In this document: piece after piece, positions 16,624-25,405 of the stretch
How positions within the stretch are numbered: the stretch's first letter is position 1
Layout of the letters: every line of letters begins with the position of its first letter
Assembly: GCA_902463265.1 (NCBI GenBank)
Contig: CABQEV010000003.1
Span: forward strand, 134,313-198,312
From: UMGS1889 sp900556055
Lineage (GTDB): Bacteria; Bacillota; Clostridia; Oscillospirales; Ruminococcaceae
Reading direction: 5' to 3'
Length of the DNA: 64,000 nt
Translations under genes and position numbers: made by a program
The notes under the pieces: generated by a model
Databases searched by the model: none
What the model saw: only the letters and a program-made list of their open reading frames with translations
What the model was told of the DNA's origin: nothing

Positions 16624-17709
16624 TTACTTTGCGATCTTTGCGTCGCAGAACTCGCAGATATATTCCTTGTCTGTTTCCGTGTAGGATTTTGGCAGATAGC
16701 TTTCCTTATGGGTGATGCACTTGGAATTCGGGCAGGTCAGTTCATTGTGAACCTTGCCTCTCAGCATGATCTGCGGAACAGGGTTCTCGCTTTCTTCGAT
16801 CATTGTGAGGATAAGCGCCATTCTTGCGAACATTCCGTACTTTGCCTGTTCGAAGAACTTTGTTCTCGGATCATCGTCTGTGTTTACGGGGATCTCTTCA
16901 AGACGGGGCAGCGGGTGAAGAACGATAAGGTCACTTTTTGCTTTTGCAAGCTTTTCATTGTCGAGGCAGTAAACATTTTTCAGACGCTCATATTCCTCCA
17001 TGCTGGAGAAACGCTCCTGCTGAACTCTTGTCATATAAAGGACATCAAGACCGCCGATAGCTTCTTCAAGAGAGGGGATCTCTTCATATTTGCAGCCTCT
17101 TTCGTCAAGTATCTCCTTGACATATTCCGGCATTGAAAGCTCATCAGCGGAGATGAAAACGAATTTGTTGTCGGGATAGCGTGAAAGCGCCTTGCAGAGG
17201 GAATGAACGGTCCTTCCGTTTTTCAGGTCGCCGCAGAGACCTACTGTCAGACCTGTGAGACGGCCTTTTTCATGGGAGAGTGTGAGCAGGTCTGTGAGAG
17301 TCTGCGTCGGATGGAGATGTCCGCCGTCGCCTGCGTTTATGATCGGGCAGTCAGCGGTAAGGGAAGCTGCCTTCGCAGAGCCTTCCCACGGATTTCTCAT
17401 AGCCATGATATCCGCATAGGAGCTTACGATCTTTGTTGTATCTTTCAGGCTTTCGCCCTTTGCAACGGAAGATGTTTCGGGGTTATCGAAGCCGATGATA
17501 GTGCCTCCGAGTCTCAGCATAGCTGTCTGGAATGACATCTGTGTTCTTGTTGACGGCTCATAGAAAAGTGTCGCAAGGATCTTTCCGTCACATTTTTTTG
17601 CATATGCCTTAGGATCCTTTTTGATAGCAGTGCCGAGGGAAATAACCTTGTCCCACCATTCTCTTGGACGGTCGTCAAGGTCGATCAGATTCTGATAAGA
17701 AGAATTCAT
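16624..17709 (-). CDS. pyrB: Aspartate carbamoyltransferase with C-terminal PyrI-type zinc ribbon
   Basis: Condenses carbamoyl phosphate with aspartate in pyrimidine synthesis; cytosolic. 361 residues. Catalytic motifs: YEPSTRTQMSF (carbamoyl-phosphate loop), HPTQTLTD, HPLPRLEEIP. The last 40 residues are not part of ordinary PyrB (about 310): they carry Cys326-x4-Cys331-x20-Cys352-x2-Cys355 in TCPNSKCITH and CEFC, closely matching the zinc domain of the regulatory chain PyrI, but without PyrI's nucleotide-binding domain. I use the second ATG: GGAGG lies 2 nt before the first ATG but 8 nt before the second. No pyrI or other pyr gene is adjacent. Confidence 0.95.
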   Translation of the reverse strand: MNSSYQNLIDLDDRPREWWDKVISLGTAIKKDPKAYAKKCDGKILATLFYEPSTRTQMSFQTAMLRLGGTIIGFDNPETSSVAKGESLKDTTKIVSSYADIMAMRNPWEGSAKAASLTADCPIINAGDGGHLHPTQTLTDLLTLSHEKGRLTGLTVGLCGDLKNGRTVHSLCKALSRYPDNKFVFISADELSMPEYVKEILDERGCKYEEIPSLEEAIGGLDVLYMTRVQQERFSSMEEYERLKNVYCLDNEKLAKAKSDLIVLHPLPRLEEIPVNTDDDPRTKFFEQAKYGMFARMALILTMIEESENPVPQIMLRGKVHNELTCPNSKCITHKESYLPKSYTETDKEYICEFCDAKIAK

Positions 17710-17750
17710 TTTCATTTCCTCCGTTAAAGAATAGTTTTCATACAGATTTT

Positions 17751-17779
17751 ATTGTAGCAGATATTATGACTGTTTTCAA
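17751..17779 (-). promoter_or_regulatory. pyrB promoter
   Basis: Minus strand TTGAAA (17774-17779), 17 bp, TACAAT (17751-17756). The leader is only about 35 nt, which excludes a PyrR-type attenuator in the transcript. Confidence 0.75.
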
Positions 17780-17864
17780 CGCTATATTATTAACATTCTG
17801 GATAATTTGTCCGCATAATAAAATCCCGATGGGAATAAATATTATAAAAAACGGAGATGATCTG

Positions 17865-18740
17865 ATGTTCATATGTATAAATCTGAAAAAAGCATTTAAA
17901 ACCGTTATAGGCATCGCAGCGGCGGTGATATTGCTTGTCCCGTTTATCGGACTTATCAAGGGAAAATCGGTGTCTGCAATGGCTGAGGACAAGGGCATAT
18001 TTCTCCCTGCGATCATGTATCACAGTGTGCTTATTGAGCCTGCAAGACAGGGAGCGTATGTCATAAGCCCCAAAATATTCGAAAGTGACATGAAATGGCT
18101 GTCGGACAACGGATATACCGCAGTTCTGACGGACGATCTGACGGCATATACCGAAAAAGGCGCGTCGCTTCCCGAAAAGCCGATAATGATAACCTTTGAC
18201 GATGGATTTTACAATAACGTGACCTATGCGCTGCCTGTTCTTGAAAAATACGGCATGAAGGCTGTGATATCGCCCGTCGGAAGCTACTGCGAGGAGTCGT
18301 CGGAAAGCGGCGATGCAAATCCCGCATATGCATATCTGACGTGGGACGAGATCGCCGAATTAAAGGACAGCCCATATATTGAGATAGGAAATCACACATG
18401 GGATATGCATTCAACTGACGGCAGAAAAGGTTCAATGAAAAAGTGGAATGAATCGGAAACGGAATACAGAGCGGCTCTGACTGACGACCTTTCAAGACTT
18501 CAGACATCGCTTGCAGAAAAAAGCGGCGTTATGCCGAAGATCTATGCATATCCGTTCGGATATATTTCAAGGGAGAGCATTTCGGTGCTGAAAGAGCTGG
18601 GCTTCAAAGCGTCGCTGAACTGCTATGAAAAGCCGAATTATATAACCCGTGACCCTGACTGCCTTTTTTCAATAAACAGGTATAACCGTCCCGCCGATAT
18701 ATCGACTGAGGAGTTCTTTGCAAGGGTGACGGCACAGTAA
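17865..18740 (+). CDS. Polysaccharide deacetylase (NodB homology), membrane-anchored or secreted
   Basis: Carbohydrate esterase family 4-like protein, probably acting on peptidoglycan or another surface glycan outside the membrane. 291 residues. An N-terminal hydrophobic segment (about residues 13-31) after a Lys-containing start acts as signal or anchor. NodB motifs: ITFDDGFYNN (metal and base Asp), NHTWDMH (zinc His pair) and YAYPFGYIS. The ATG is chosen because GGAG lies 8 nt upstream and the signal segment starts here; an in-frame upstream extension overlaps the pyrB promoter. Confidence 0.9.
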   Translation: MFICINLKKAFKTVIGIAAAVILLVPFIGLIKGKSVSAMAEDKGIFLPAIMYHSVLIEPARQGAYVISPKIFESDMKWLSDNGYTAVLTDDLTAYTEKGASLPEKPIMITFDDGFYNNVTYALPVLEKYGMKAVISPVGSYCEESSESGDANPAYAYLTWDEIAELKDSPYIEIGNHTWDMHSTDGRKGSMKKWNESETEYRAALTDDLSRLQTSLAEKSGVMPKIYAYPFGYISRESISVLKELGFKASLNCYEKPNYITRDPDCLFSINRYNRPADISTEEFFARVTAQ

Positions 18741-18752
18741 AAAATTCTTGTA

Positions 18753-18799
18753 TTCACATTTTATCCGATGTGTGATAGCATTGTCTTATAAGATGTGAA
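18753..18799 (+). repeat. Imperfect inverted repeat before the terminase gene
   Basis: TTCACATTTTAT (18753-18764) and ATAAGATGTGAA (18788-18799) match in 11 of 12 positions as an inverted repeat with a 23-nt spacer. The right arm ends at the first base of the AAAGGAG ribosome site. It could be an operator or a hairpin limiting translation. Confidence 0.5.
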
Positions 18800-18810
18800 A
18801 GGAGAATTTT

Positions 18811-20061
18811 ATGGAATTTTCAGGTAAACAATGGGAGATAATCAACGATCTCAGATTTGGGAATTTCCGCAGGATAAATCTTCTCGAAGGATCTGTCCGC
18901 TCAGGAAAAACGTTCATCAGCCTGGTGATATGGTGTCTGATCGTGCTTAGAAGTCCCAAAAACAGCACACTGCTTATGACCGGAAAAACACTTACAACGC
19001 TGAAAAGAAACGTGCTTGTTCCGCTTGCCGAGCTTATCGGAACGAGAAATTTTGTCGGATCTGCTGAGTCGAAGGAGGGTACGATCTTCGGGAGAAAGGT
19101 CTATTTTGAGGGTGCTGCCGACGAATCCGCAGAAAGCAAGATAAGAGGAATGACGCTTTATGCCGCATACTGCGACGAGCTGACGCTGTTTCCCGAGTCA
19201 TTCTTTGCAATGATGCTGTCCCGTCTGTCTATGGACAATGCAATGCTGCTGGCAACGACAAATCCCGATCTGCCGAACCACTGGCTGATGAAGAATTATA
19301 TCGAGCGCAGCAGGCGGGGAGAGCTGGAGATGTACATAAAAAAGCTGACAATCGACGATAATCCGTTTCTTCCTGCGGACTATGTTTCAGAGCTGAAAAA
19401 GGAGTATACAGGTGTATTTTACCGCAGATTTATCCTCGGTGAATGGTGTGCTGCGGAAGGTGCGGTCTATGCTGATTTTGCGGAGGATCCCGAGAAATTT
19501 CTGCTTGATGATGTGAAGCCGTCGGACATTATCGAGGCGTATGTCGGAGTGGATTTCGGCGGGAACGGTTCGGCTCACGCATTTGTGCTGACGGGCGTGA
19601 CAAGGCGGTTTGAGAAGGTCATAACGCTTGATGAATATTACAGGCGTGAGATGATCTCACCCGTTCAGCTGGAAAATGATTTTGTGGATTTCATCAGGCG
19701 GAATGTCGGAAAATACCGTATCTGCGACGTTTACTGCGACAGTGCCGAGCAAACGCTGATCCGCGGACTGAGAAATGCCGCAGAGCGTGCAAGGCTGCCG
19801 ATTGAGATACATAATGCGAAAAAAGGTGCGATCAGCGAGAGAATTCGCCTGTATAATATGATGCTTGCGAGGGGACAGTTTTTCATTCTTAGGAAATGTG
19901 TGCATACTATTGAAGCGTTCAGATCGGCGGTCTGGGATGGCAGCAGCGGAAAGCGCCTTGACAACGGCAGCACTAACATCGACAGCCTTGATGCGCAGGA
20001 GTATTCCACCGAACATATCGCATATGACTTGACTAATATCCGCCGAAGTGGTACAATATAA
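18811..20061 (+). CDS. Phage terminase large subunit (PBSX type), standing alone
   Basis: The ATPase-nuclease that pumps DNA into phage capsids. 416 residues, full length. Walker A-like GSVRSGKT at about residue 28, Walker B YAAYCDEL (Asp-Glu), a TTNPDLPNHW coupling segment, and an RNase H-like nuclease with VGVDFGG, VYCDSAE and DSLDAQEYS acidic residues in order. AAAGGAG lies 6 nt before the ATG. No small terminase, portal, capsid, protease or integrase gene lies nearby: neighbours are a deacetylase and pflA. Base composition and codon use resemble the neighbours by eye. It is either a prophage remnant kept intact or a domesticated gene. Confidence 0.9.
   Translation: MEFSGKQWEIINDLRFGNFRRINLLEGSVRSGKTFISLVIWCLIVLRSPKNSTLLMTGKTLTTLKRNVLVPLAELIGTRNFVGSAESKEGTIFGRKVYFEGAADESAESKIRGMTLYAAYCDELTLFPESFFAMMLSRLSMDNAMLLATTNPDLPNHWLMKNYIERSRRGELEMYIKKLTIDDNPFLPADYVSELKKEYTGVFYRRFILGEWCAAEGAVYADFAEDPEKFLLDDVKPSDIIEAYVGVDFGGNGSAHAFVLTGVTRRFEKVITLDEYYRREMISPVQLENDFVDFIRRNVGKYRICDVYCDSAEQTLIRGLRNAAERARLPIEIHNAKKGAISERIRLYNMMLARGQFFILRKCVHTIEAFRSAVWDGSSGKRLDNGSTNIDSLDAQEYSTEHIAYDLTNIRRSGTI
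20029..20057 (+). promoter_or_regulatory. pflA promoter inside the 3' end of the terminase gene
   Basis: TTGACT (20029-20034), 17 bp, TACAAT (20052-20057). The promoter lies within the terminase coding sequence, so pflA can be transcribed independently. Confidence 0.75.
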
Positions 20062-20133
20062 AAGCGGAGTATGTGCGTGTACTTTGCAATGTGTAAAATT
20101 AAGGAATATATTCAAAGGAATGGTGAAATAAAT

Positions 20134-20883
20134 ATGACAGGAAGAATTCATTCTCTTGAGTCGTTCGGAACTGTTGACGGCCCCGGAGTAAGATTTGTTG
20201 TTTTCTTTCAGGGATGTCCGATGAGATGTCTTTACTGCCACAATCCCGATACATGGGAGTTCGGCGCAGGCACTGAAATGACTGTTGACGAGATCATGAG
20301 GGAATTTGACAAATGCAAGGAGTTTCTTGCAAACGGCGGTATTACCGCAACCGGCGGTGAACCTCTTGCGCAGCTTGACTTCCTTACAGAGCTGTTTGAA
20401 GCTGCAAAGGCTAAGGGTATACACACCTGCCTTGATACCTCGGGAATTACGTTCACGCCTAATCATACGGAAAAGTTTGAACGCCTTATCAAGTCCACCG
20501 ATCTTGTAATGCTTGATATCAAGCATATTGATCCGCAGGAACATATTAAGCTGACTTCCCAGAAAAATGATAATATATTAAAATTTGCTGAATTTCTGAG
20601 AGATCATAACATAACAATGTGGATAAGACACGTTGTTGTTCCGGGCATCACGGATAACCCTGTTTATCTCAACAGGCTGGGACATTTTCTTGCGCATTTC
20701 AAGAATGTAAAGGCACTCGATGTCCTGCCGTATCACGACATGGGCAAGGTGAAGTATGAAAATCTCGGCATTGACTATCCGCTGAAGGATGTTGAACCGA
20801 TGAGCAAGGACGACGCTGTAAAGTGCCGTGACATCATACTTCAGGGAATAAAGGACGAGCTTCACGGCATAAAAGCCGAATGA
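20134..20883 (+). CDS. pflA: Pyruvate formate-lyase activating enzyme
   Basis: Radical SAM enzyme that installs the glycyl radical on pyruvate formate-lyase; cytosolic, anaerobic. 249 residues. The opening GRIHSLESFGTVDGPGVRF and the cluster motif CPMRCLYCHNPDTW (Cys-x3-Cys-x2-Cys) are the family hallmarks; TGGEPL follows. I start at the ATG with GGTGA 7 nt upstream and the canonical N-terminus. pflB is not adjacent and not in the window, which is unusual because the two are commonly paired. Confidence 0.95.
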   Translation: MTGRIHSLESFGTVDGPGVRFVVFFQGCPMRCLYCHNPDTWEFGAGTEMTVDEIMREFDKCKEFLANGGITATGGEPLAQLDFLTELFEAAKAKGIHTCLDTSGITFTPNHTEKFERLIKSTDLVMLDIKHIDPQEHIKLTSQKNDNILKFAEFLRDHNITMWIRHVVVPGITDNPVYLNRLGHFLAHFKNVKALDVLPYHDMGKVKYENLGIDYPLKDVEPMSKDDAVKCRDIILQGIKDELHGIKAE

Positions 20884-20890
20884 CCGCAGG

Positions 20891-20924
20891 GGACCGTACA
20901 CGGATAAAGTGTGCGGTTCTTTTT
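20891..20924 (+). terminator. pflA terminator
   Basis: 11-bp stem with two G-U pairs (20891-20901 with 20909-20919), 7-nt loop, then five Ts. Confidence 0.85.
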
Positions 20925-20927
20925 ATA

Positions 20928-21075
20928 AATGTTCCAATAACAAAAATTTTTTCGCCGCTGCTGCTTTTTTTTCGAGGCAATGGGAGCGGATCGTCATTGC
21001 ACAGCTTTTATTTGACATTAAAAATATAACATTCCGAAATATTTTGTGTTCTTGCATATGTAACAGATGATTTTT
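20928..21075. other. Gene-free stretch between pflA and the binding-protein gene
   Basis: AT-rich with two homopolymer T runs. No convincing coding sequence, RNA or repeat was seen here; the regulatory signals lie just downstream. Confidence 0.6.
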
Positions 21076-21090
21076 TTGTAAACGTTACCA
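21076..21090 (+). promoter_or_regulatory. cre-like LacI/CcpA-family operator
   Basis: The 15 bases TTGTAAACGTTACCA satisfy every fixed position of the cre consensus WTGNAANCGNWNNCW. The centre is about 60 bp before the predicted transcription start, upstream of the -35, a position associated with CcpA activation rather than repression. A local LacI-type sugar regulator is also possible. Confidence 0.6.
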
Positions 21091-21107
21091 AAACTTTCGT
21101 AAATCGC

Positions 21108-21136
21108 TTGACTTTTATTATTCGTTATGATACAAT
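21108..21136 (+). promoter_or_regulatory. Promoter of the solute-binding lipoprotein
   Basis: TTGACT (21108-21113), 17 bp, TACAAT (21131-21136). Confidence 0.8.
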
Positions 21137-21206
21137 CAAGTAAATTAATTAAAAAGCACATGGCTTTTTTGTGCAATATGTAATAATTAAGGAGATGTTT
21201 GTAAAA

Positions 21207-22628
21207 ATGGTATCATATAAGAAGATATTTGCGGCAGTTCTTGCAGCAGCTTCTGCGGCTTCAATGCTGACAGCTTGCGGCGGAGGAAACGGCTCTTCCG
21301 AAACGACCGCAGCAGAGGAAACAACCACTACCGAGTCGCAGACTGAGTGGACAGGTGATAACATCGAGGTTGAAGGCCTTGACGAGTCCGAAAAGGGCGA
21401 TGTCGATATTTCGGGACAGACGATCACGTTCCTCGGGATCACAGACCTGAATCCTACAAATTCCAACCCTGAGAGAAGCGTTCCCGTTACGCTTTTTGAG
21501 GATACATACGGTGCAAAGATCGAGTATATCGCAACTTCTTCAAGCACCAAGTTCAACGATCTTGCAAACCTCATCATCAGCGGCGATTCGCCTGATATCT
21601 TCCTGTACGAATGGATGGCTTTCCCTTACGGCGTAAACAAGGGACAGTACCAGCCTATTGATGATCTTGTTGATTTCAGCGATCCCATGTGGGCTGATAT
21701 GAAGGACGTTGCTGACGATTTCACTATGGACGGCAAGCATTATGTTGCTCCTCTCGGATACAGATTCAGTGATTCTCAGGTACTTATGTACAATAAAACT
21801 CTCTATGAGGAAGAGGGTCTGGAAGATCCTATGGAGCTTTATCAGAATGATGCATGGGACTGGGACAAGTTCATCAGCATCATGAAGGCATATGTTGACA
21901 ACGATCCCGATAACCGTTACGGTATCGCAGGCTGGTGGTCGAATGCATTCGTATTCACATCAGGCGAAACACTTGTACAGTATGACGGAACAACATTCAC
22001 AAACAACATCAACAGCTCCGCTATCGAAAAGGCTGAGCATGTTCTTGAAGATATGAACAAGAACAAGCTCATCAGGATCGGCTGGACTGCTCAGGGCGAC
22101 GCATTCACAGGTGACGGAAACGCATTCTATGGAATGGGTACATGGGCTTACAACGACGCTCAGAAGTCGGTTCCCGATCAGGAGATCGAGATCGTTCCTT
22201 TCCCGAAGGCTCCCGATTCCGATACATATTATGTATCCAACGCTCTCCACAGCTATATGTGGGTAAAGGGTTCAGACAAGGCTGACGCTGTTAAGGTATG
22301 GTTCGAGTGCTGCCGCCGTGAATATTACGATGAGCAGTATAAGGAAATAACAAAGGAAAAGTTCCTTGCAAACAATCCTTATTGGACTGCCGAGAAGTAC
22401 GACTTCGTTATGAATCTCTATGATCCTTCCAAGTTCACACAGGTATTCGACTATGCTTACGGCATAAGCGACAGAATGAGCAACACCGATAACTGGGAGT
22501 CTCCCGCTGTCGTATCTATCGTTTACGAGGGAATTGCAAACGAGAACGAATACTCCGACTGGACACAGATCAAGAACGAGTATGAAACTATCATAGATCA
22601 GGAGCTTAAGACCGTAAACGGCGGCTGA
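21207..22628 (+). CDS. ABC transporter extracellular solute-binding lipoprotein (family 1, sugar type)
   Basis: 473 residues. Signal peptide with Lys-rich start, hydrophobic core and lipobox LTAC followed by GGG, so a membrane-anchored lipoprotein. A Thr/Glu/Ser-rich linker of about 25 residues precedes the binding fold. The fold contains TITFLGIT, GDSPDIFLYEW, GIAGWWSN and MWVKGSDKADAVKVWF, as in carbohydrate-binding proteins of ABC importers. AAGGAG lies 12 nt before the chosen ATG; the ATG four codons earlier abuts it. No permease or ATPase gene is adjacent, so it must share a transporter encoded elsewhere or act as a sensor/binder. Confidence 0.88.
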   Translation: MVSYKKIFAAVLAAASAASMLTACGGGNGSSETTAAEETTTTESQTEWTGDNIEVEGLDESEKGDVDISGQTITFLGITDLNPTNSNPERSVPVTLFEDTYGAKIEYIATSSSTKFNDLANLIISGDSPDIFLYEWMAFPYGVNKGQYQPIDDLVDFSDPMWADMKDVADDFTMDGKHYVAPLGYRFSDSQVLMYNKTLYEEEGLEDPMELYQNDAWDWDKFISIMKAYVDNDPDNRYGIAGWWSNAFVFTSGETLVQYDGTTFTNNINSSAIEKAEHVLEDMNKNKLIRIGWTAQGDAFTGDGNAFYGMGTWAYNDAQKSVPDQEIEIVPFPKAPDSDTYYVSNALHSYMWVKGSDKADAVKVWFECCRREYYDEQYKEITKEKFLANNPYWTAEKYDFVMNLYDPSKFTQVFDYAYGISDRMSNTDNWESPAVVSIVYEGIANENEYSDWTQIKNEYETIIDQELKTVNGG

Positions 22629-22651
22629 TCGCATAGATAACAATGAATTTC

Positions 22652-22683
22652 TGCCCGATGTGCATTGCATGTCGGGCATTTTA
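22652..22683 (+). terminator. Terminator of the solute-binding protein gene
   Basis: TGCCCGA (22652-22658) pairs with TCGGGCA (22672-22678), followed by TTTTA. Confidence 0.75.
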
Positions 22684-22688
22684 TATGC

Positions 22689-22727
22689 AAAAAATCTGCC
22701 GCCCATGCAGATCGCACGGACGGCAGA
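22689..22727 (-). terminator. valS terminator
   Basis: On the minus strand a stem closing with TCTGCCG/CGGCAGA (22721-22727 with 22695-22701) runs into six Ts (22689-22694). Confidence 0.8.
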
Positions 22728-22744
22728 CATATTATCTTATAAAA

Positions 22745-25363
22745 TTATTTCAGAGCATCAATGGATTCAAGGATCTTAGCCATCTTTTCCTGAGCCTTTG
22801 CAAGCTTAGCCTTTTCAGCCTCGACCTGCTTTTCGGGAGCCTTAGCCATAAATCCGGGATTGTTGAGCTTTCCGCCGGAGAAGTCGATATCCTTCTGAAC
22901 GGCAGCCTTTTCCTTGTTAAGACGTGCAAGCTCCTTCTCCTTGTCAACCAGCTCGTCCATCGGGATAAAGCAGCGTGAACCGTTTGCAACAACTGTTACT
23001 GCGTTCGGCAGATCAAACTTATCTCCCACCTCGATCTCAGATGCGGAAGCAAGCTTTACAAAGAACATCTCGGAAGTCTTGAAAAGCTCCTTTTCATCGG
23101 TTTCAATGAATACCTTAGCCTTGACGGAGGGGAGAATGTTCATTTCGGTGCGGCGGTTTCTGATCGCCTTGATAGCTGAGATGACCTTCTCAAACTTAGC
23201 TTCGTCCTCGGAATAATTCAGCTTTTCATCATAAACAGGGAAGCTTTCCAGCATGATAGGCGACTTGCCGTCGTTCAGTGTCTGCCAGATCTCCTCTGTG
23301 ATATACGGCATGAAGGGGTGCAGAAGCTTCAGCATTCCGCTGATAGCCCAAACGAGTACCTGCTGTGCGGTTTCCTTGCTTTTGCCGCCTGCTGCGATCC
23401 TCGGCTTCGTAAGCTCGATATACCAGTCGCAGAATATATCCCAGATAAAGTCATAAAGGTTGGAAACTGCAATTCCAAGCTCAAATTTATCGAGATTGTC
23501 ATTTACGATCTTTGCGAGATTGTTGAACTTTGAAACGAGCCACTTGTCCTCGATGGTGAGATTTTCGGGAAGTCCCTTGAACTCGAAATCATCGGGGAGA
23601 TTCATCATGATAAATCTTGATGCATTCCAGAGCTTGTTTGCGAAGTTTCTCGATGCGATAACCTTATCCTCGATGAAACGCATATCGTTTCCGGGAGCGT
23701 TTCCTGTTGCGAGCATGAAACGCAGAGCGTCTGCGCCGTACTGAGCGATTATCTCAAGCGGATCAATTCCGTTTCCGAGTGATTTGGACATCTTGCGTCC
23801 CTGAGAATCCCTTACAAGGCCGTGGATAAGAACGGTGCTGAACGGAGGCTTGCCCATGTTTTCGATGCCTGAGAACATCATTCTGATAACCCAGAAGAAG
23901 ATGATATCATAGCCCGTAACGAGTGTGCTTGTGGGGTAGAAGTACTTCAGATCCTCAGTGTTGTCGGGCCAGCCGAGTGTAGAGAACGGCCAGAGAGCGG
24001 AAGAGAACCATGTGTCAAGAGTATCGGGATCCTGCCTCATAGGCTTGCCGCACTTCGGGCAAACTGCGGAGCTTTCCTTTGTAACGACCATTTCGCCGCA
24101 GTCGTCGCAGTAGAATGCAGGTATCTGATGTCCCCACCAGATCTGACGGGAAATACACCAGTCACGGATATTTTCCAGCCAGTGGAAATAAGTCTTGTCA
24201 AAACGCTCGGGAACGAACTTTGTTTCGCCGTTCTTTACAGCGTCGATAGCAGGCTGAGCGAGCGGCTTCATCTTAACGAACCACTGAGTTGAAACTCTCG
24301 GTTCAACTGTTGTTCCGCAGCGGTAGCATGTGCCGACATTATGCTCATGTTCCTCGATCTTTACGAGATATCCGCCCTTTTCGAGATCCTCAACTATCTT
24401 CTTTCTTGCTTCATATCTGTCAAGACCTGCATATGCGGGATAATCCTCGGTGATCTTAGCGTCCTCAGTCATAACATTCAGAACGGGAAGGTTATGTCTC
24501 AGACCTACTTCAAAGTCGTTGGGGTCGTGAGCAGGTGTGATCTTAACAACGCCTGTACCGAATTCCATGTCAACATAATCATCGCCGACAATGGGTATCT
24601 CACGTCCTACGAGCGGCAAAGTGACAGTCTTTCCGATAAGATGTGCATATCTTTCGTCCTTGGGATTTACAGCGACTGCCGTATCTCCGAGAAGAGTTTC
24701 AGGACGTGTTGTAGCAAGCTGAACATATCCCGAACCGTCAGTCAGAGGATAGCGGAGATGCCAGAAATGACCTGCCTGATCCTCATAAGTTACCTCTGCA
24801 TCGGAAAGTGAGGTCTTGCAGTGAGGACACCAGTTTATGATCCTCTCGCCGCGGTAGATAAGACCCTTTTCGTAATATTTAACGAAAACCTCCTTGACAG
24901 CCTTTGAGCAGCCCTCGTCCATGGTGAAGCGCTCTCTTGACCAGTCGCAGGAAGAACCGAGCTTTTTGAGCTGTTCAACGATGCGTCCGCCGTACTGCTC
25001 CTTCCATTTCCATGCACGCTCCATGAAAGCTTCTCTGCCTATGCCTTCTTTGGTCAGACCTTCCTTGCGCATAGCTTCAACGATCTTAGCCTCGGTAGCG
25101 ATAGCGGCATGGTCGGTTCCGGGGAGCCAGAGAGCCTCATAGCCCGACATTCTCTTCCAGCGGATAAGGATATCCTGAAGAGTTTCGTCAAGAGCGTGAC
25201 CCATATGGAGCTGTCCCGTGATGTTCGGGGGAGGGATAACTATTGTGTACGGCTTCTTTTTGCTGTTGGGAGATGCCTTGAAGCAGTTGTTTTCTATCCA
25301 GTAGGAGTAGATTTTGTCCTCGAATTCCGAGGGATTATACTGCTTCGGAAGTTCGTTTTTCAT
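22745..25363 (-). CDS. valS: Valyl-tRNA synthetase
   Basis: Charges tRNA-Val; cytosolic class I synthetase, 872 residues, normal length. HIGH-equivalent PPNITGQLHMGHALDE at about residues 47-62 and KMSKS in GRKMSKSLGNGIDP near residue 525. The editing (CP1) domain lies between them, with FGTGVVKITPAHDPNDFEVG. Two CxxC pairs (CYRCG and CDDCG/CPKCG) sit in the insert region. The last 70 residues are a Lys/Glu coiled coil typical of ValRS. AAAGGA is 9 nt before the ATG. Expression is controlled by the T-box leader immediately upstream. Confidence 0.98.
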   Translation of the reverse strand: MKNELPKQYNPSEFEDKIYSYWIENNCFKASPNSKKKPYTIVIPPPNITGQLHMGHALDETLQDILIRWKRMSGYEALWLPGTDHAAIATEAKIVEAMRKEGLTKEGIGREAFMERAWKWKEQYGGRIVEQLKKLGSSCDWSRERFTMDEGCSKAVKEVFVKYYEKGLIYRGERIINWCPHCKTSLSDAEVTYEDQAGHFWHLRYPLTDGSGYVQLATTRPETLLGDTAVAVNPKDERYAHLIGKTVTLPLVGREIPIVGDDYVDMEFGTGVVKITPAHDPNDFEVGLRHNLPVLNVMTEDAKITEDYPAYAGLDRYEARKKIVEDLEKGGYLVKIEEHEHNVGTCYRCGTTVEPRVSTQWFVKMKPLAQPAIDAVKNGETKFVPERFDKTYFHWLENIRDWCISRQIWWGHQIPAFYCDDCGEMVVTKESSAVCPKCGKPMRQDPDTLDTWFSSALWPFSTLGWPDNTEDLKYFYPTSTLVTGYDIIFFWVIRMMFSGIENMGKPPFSTVLIHGLVRDSQGRKMSKSLGNGIDPLEIIAQYGADALRFMLATGNAPGNDMRFIEDKVIASRNFANKLWNASRFIMMNLPDDFEFKGLPENLTIEDKWLVSKFNNLAKIVNDNLDKFELGIAVSNLYDFIWDIFCDWYIELTKPRIAAGGKSKETAQQVLVWAISGMLKLLHPFMPYITEEIWQTLNDGKSPIMLESFPVYDEKLNYSEDEAKFEKVISAIKAIRNRRTEMNILPSVKAKVFIETDEKELFKTSEMFFVKLASASEIEVGDKFDLPNAVTVVANGSRCFIPMDELVDKEKELARLNKEKAAVQKDIDFSGGKLNNPGFMAKAPEKQVEAEKAKLAKAQEKMAKILESIDALK

Positions 25364-25405
25364 TTTAACAGATCCTTTCGGTAATATTTATCGGCATATG
25401 AGCAT

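Noticed and set aside
18811..20061. Prophage around the terminase
   Set aside because: No other phage gene, integrase or attachment repeat lies on either side within the window; neighbours are ordinary metabolic and cell-envelope genes.
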